From Granulicella sp. S190 (lineage in GTDB: Bacteria; Acidobacteriota; Terriglobia; Terriglobales; Acidobacteriaceae), in NCBI RefSeq assembly GCF_009766095.1, contig NZ_LMUD01000023.1:350909-403418 (forward strand): a stretch of DNA of 52,510 nucleotides. The letters run 5' to 3'. The stretch's first letter is position 1; each line of letters opens with the position of its first letter. The position numbers were made by a program, and so were the translations under genes. Of this stretch, positions 51,947 to 52,510 are shown one piece after another. The notes beneath the pieces are model-generated. The model saw only the letters and a list, made by a program, of their open reading frames with translations, did no database searches and was not told where the DNA came from.

Positions 51947-52510
51947 ATGGCGTTTGCACGGCCGAAGAAGCGGGAGCCGGTGGGTGAGGCTGGTTTGTTT
52001 GAGTATGCGGTGGGGACGCTGGCGCGAAGGATGCGGACGGTGCGGGATCTGCGGCGGTTGATGAAGACTCGCGCGGAGGAGGGTGAGGCGGGCGAGCAGG
52101 CGATGGATGCTGTGATTGCGCGGCTGAAAGAGCTGAACTATTTGAGCGACACGCGGTTTGCGGAAGACTATACGCGGGTGCGGAAGGAGCATGAGAAGTT
52201 CGGGAAGAGGCGTGTGCAGCAGGATTTGATGATGAAGGGCGTGGGGAAGGAGCTGGTGGCGGCGACGCTGGAGACGGCGTATGAGGATGTGGATGAGGTG
52301 GCGTTGGCTCGGCAGTATATTGCGCGGAAGAGGATGAAGCAGCCGAGTGGGGAGAGTGCACAGAAGGAGACCGTGAGGACGATGAACCGGCTGATGCGGG
52401 CGGGGTTTTCTTCGAGTGCGATCTTTAAGGTGCTGAAGGAGTGGGATCTGCCGGAGGGGGCTCTGGCTGGCGTTGAGGAGGGTGGGGTGGATTCGGACTC
52501 TTATGCGGAG
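51947..52510 (+). CDS. recX: Regulatory protein RecX, cut by window end
   Basis: 188 codons from ATG 51947 (GAGGG upstream) and open to the window edge. The sequence is an all-helical RecX: YAVGTLARRMRTVRDLRRLM, LKELNYLSDTRFAEDYTRVR, FGKRRVQQDLMMKGV and YIARKRM with typical three-helix repeats. RecX binds RecA filaments and limits recombination and strand exchange. The last residues near the window end appear to be the tail, so only a few codons may be missing. Confidence 0.93.
   Translation, partial: MAFARPKKREPVGEAGLFEYAVGTLARRMRTVRDLRRLMKTRAEEGEAGEQAMDAVIARLKELNYLSDTRFAEDYTRVRKEHEKFGKRRVQQDLMMKGVGKELVAATLETAYEDVDEVALARQYIARKRMKQPSGESAQKETVRTMNRLMRAGFSSSAIFKVLKEWDLPEGALAGVEEGGVDSDSYAE

Overview
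The window reads as a chromosomal segment of an Acidobacteriota, most likely the family Acidobacteriaceae (Granulicella/Edaphobacter/Terriglobus type). This is an inference from gene content: a SLBB export protein with a Gln/Asn-rich linker, a PAP2-Wzi fusion, Tyr/Gly/His-rich secreted proteins, S9 peptidase, GH28, OPT transporter, bactofilin, and several short dispersed intergenic repeats. No rRNA, tRNA, CRISPR array or insertion sequence was seen. The left edge cuts a DUF721 gene and the right edge cuts recX.

Layout. 1-1927: end of a DciA-like gene, gatC and gatA, all with 4-bp stop/start overlaps. 2105-10520: envelope polysaccharide region with a SLBB export protein, a GT2 glycosyltransferase, an AT-richer pair (SAM-methyltransferase-like protein and 2OG-Fe(II) oxygenase) and a large PAP2-Wzi fusion. 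10715-13519: YeiH-type transporter preceded by a 37-codon membrane ORF, a carotenoid-biosynthesis membrane protein and a small secreted protein with a structured leader. 13551-20749: FmdE-like protein, CBS protein, SulP permease, small zinc protein, secreted unknown, bactofilin, DUF2752/GYF pair, lipid kinase. 20814-25856: Tat-exported GH28 protein and a Kdp-type signalling locus in which KdpD is split into two divergent genes.

25858-32816 holds an RND tripartite efflux operon and a divergent LysR regulator with palindromes between them. 32852-36749 holds a degenerate receiver protein, YceI, a MarR-pirin operon with a clear palindromic operator, a truncated carboxypeptidase-regulatory-domain gene and a flavodoxin-like protein. 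37016-41858 holds an OPT transporter, a membrane protein, ComF and an HNH protein. 41859-43017 is a gene-poor stretch with two repeat elements and the decayed copy of a zinc protein whose intact paralogue lies at 45851. 43018-45710 holds two secreted proteins sharing a C-terminal 48-residue BamE/SmpA-like tail. 46121-52510 holds a secreted unknown, a soluble-looking histidine kinase with an altered H-box, an S9 peptidase carrying an in-frame repeat insertion, and recX.

The most unusual points are the split divergent kdpD, the dispersed repeat inside the peptidase gene (with a degenerate second copy at 35687), the small membrane ORF ahead of the YeiH-like gene, and an orphan ribosome site plus start codon at 5850-5861 where a low-G+C segment seems to have replaced a gene. 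No wholly new multi-gene system could be shown from sequence reading alone.
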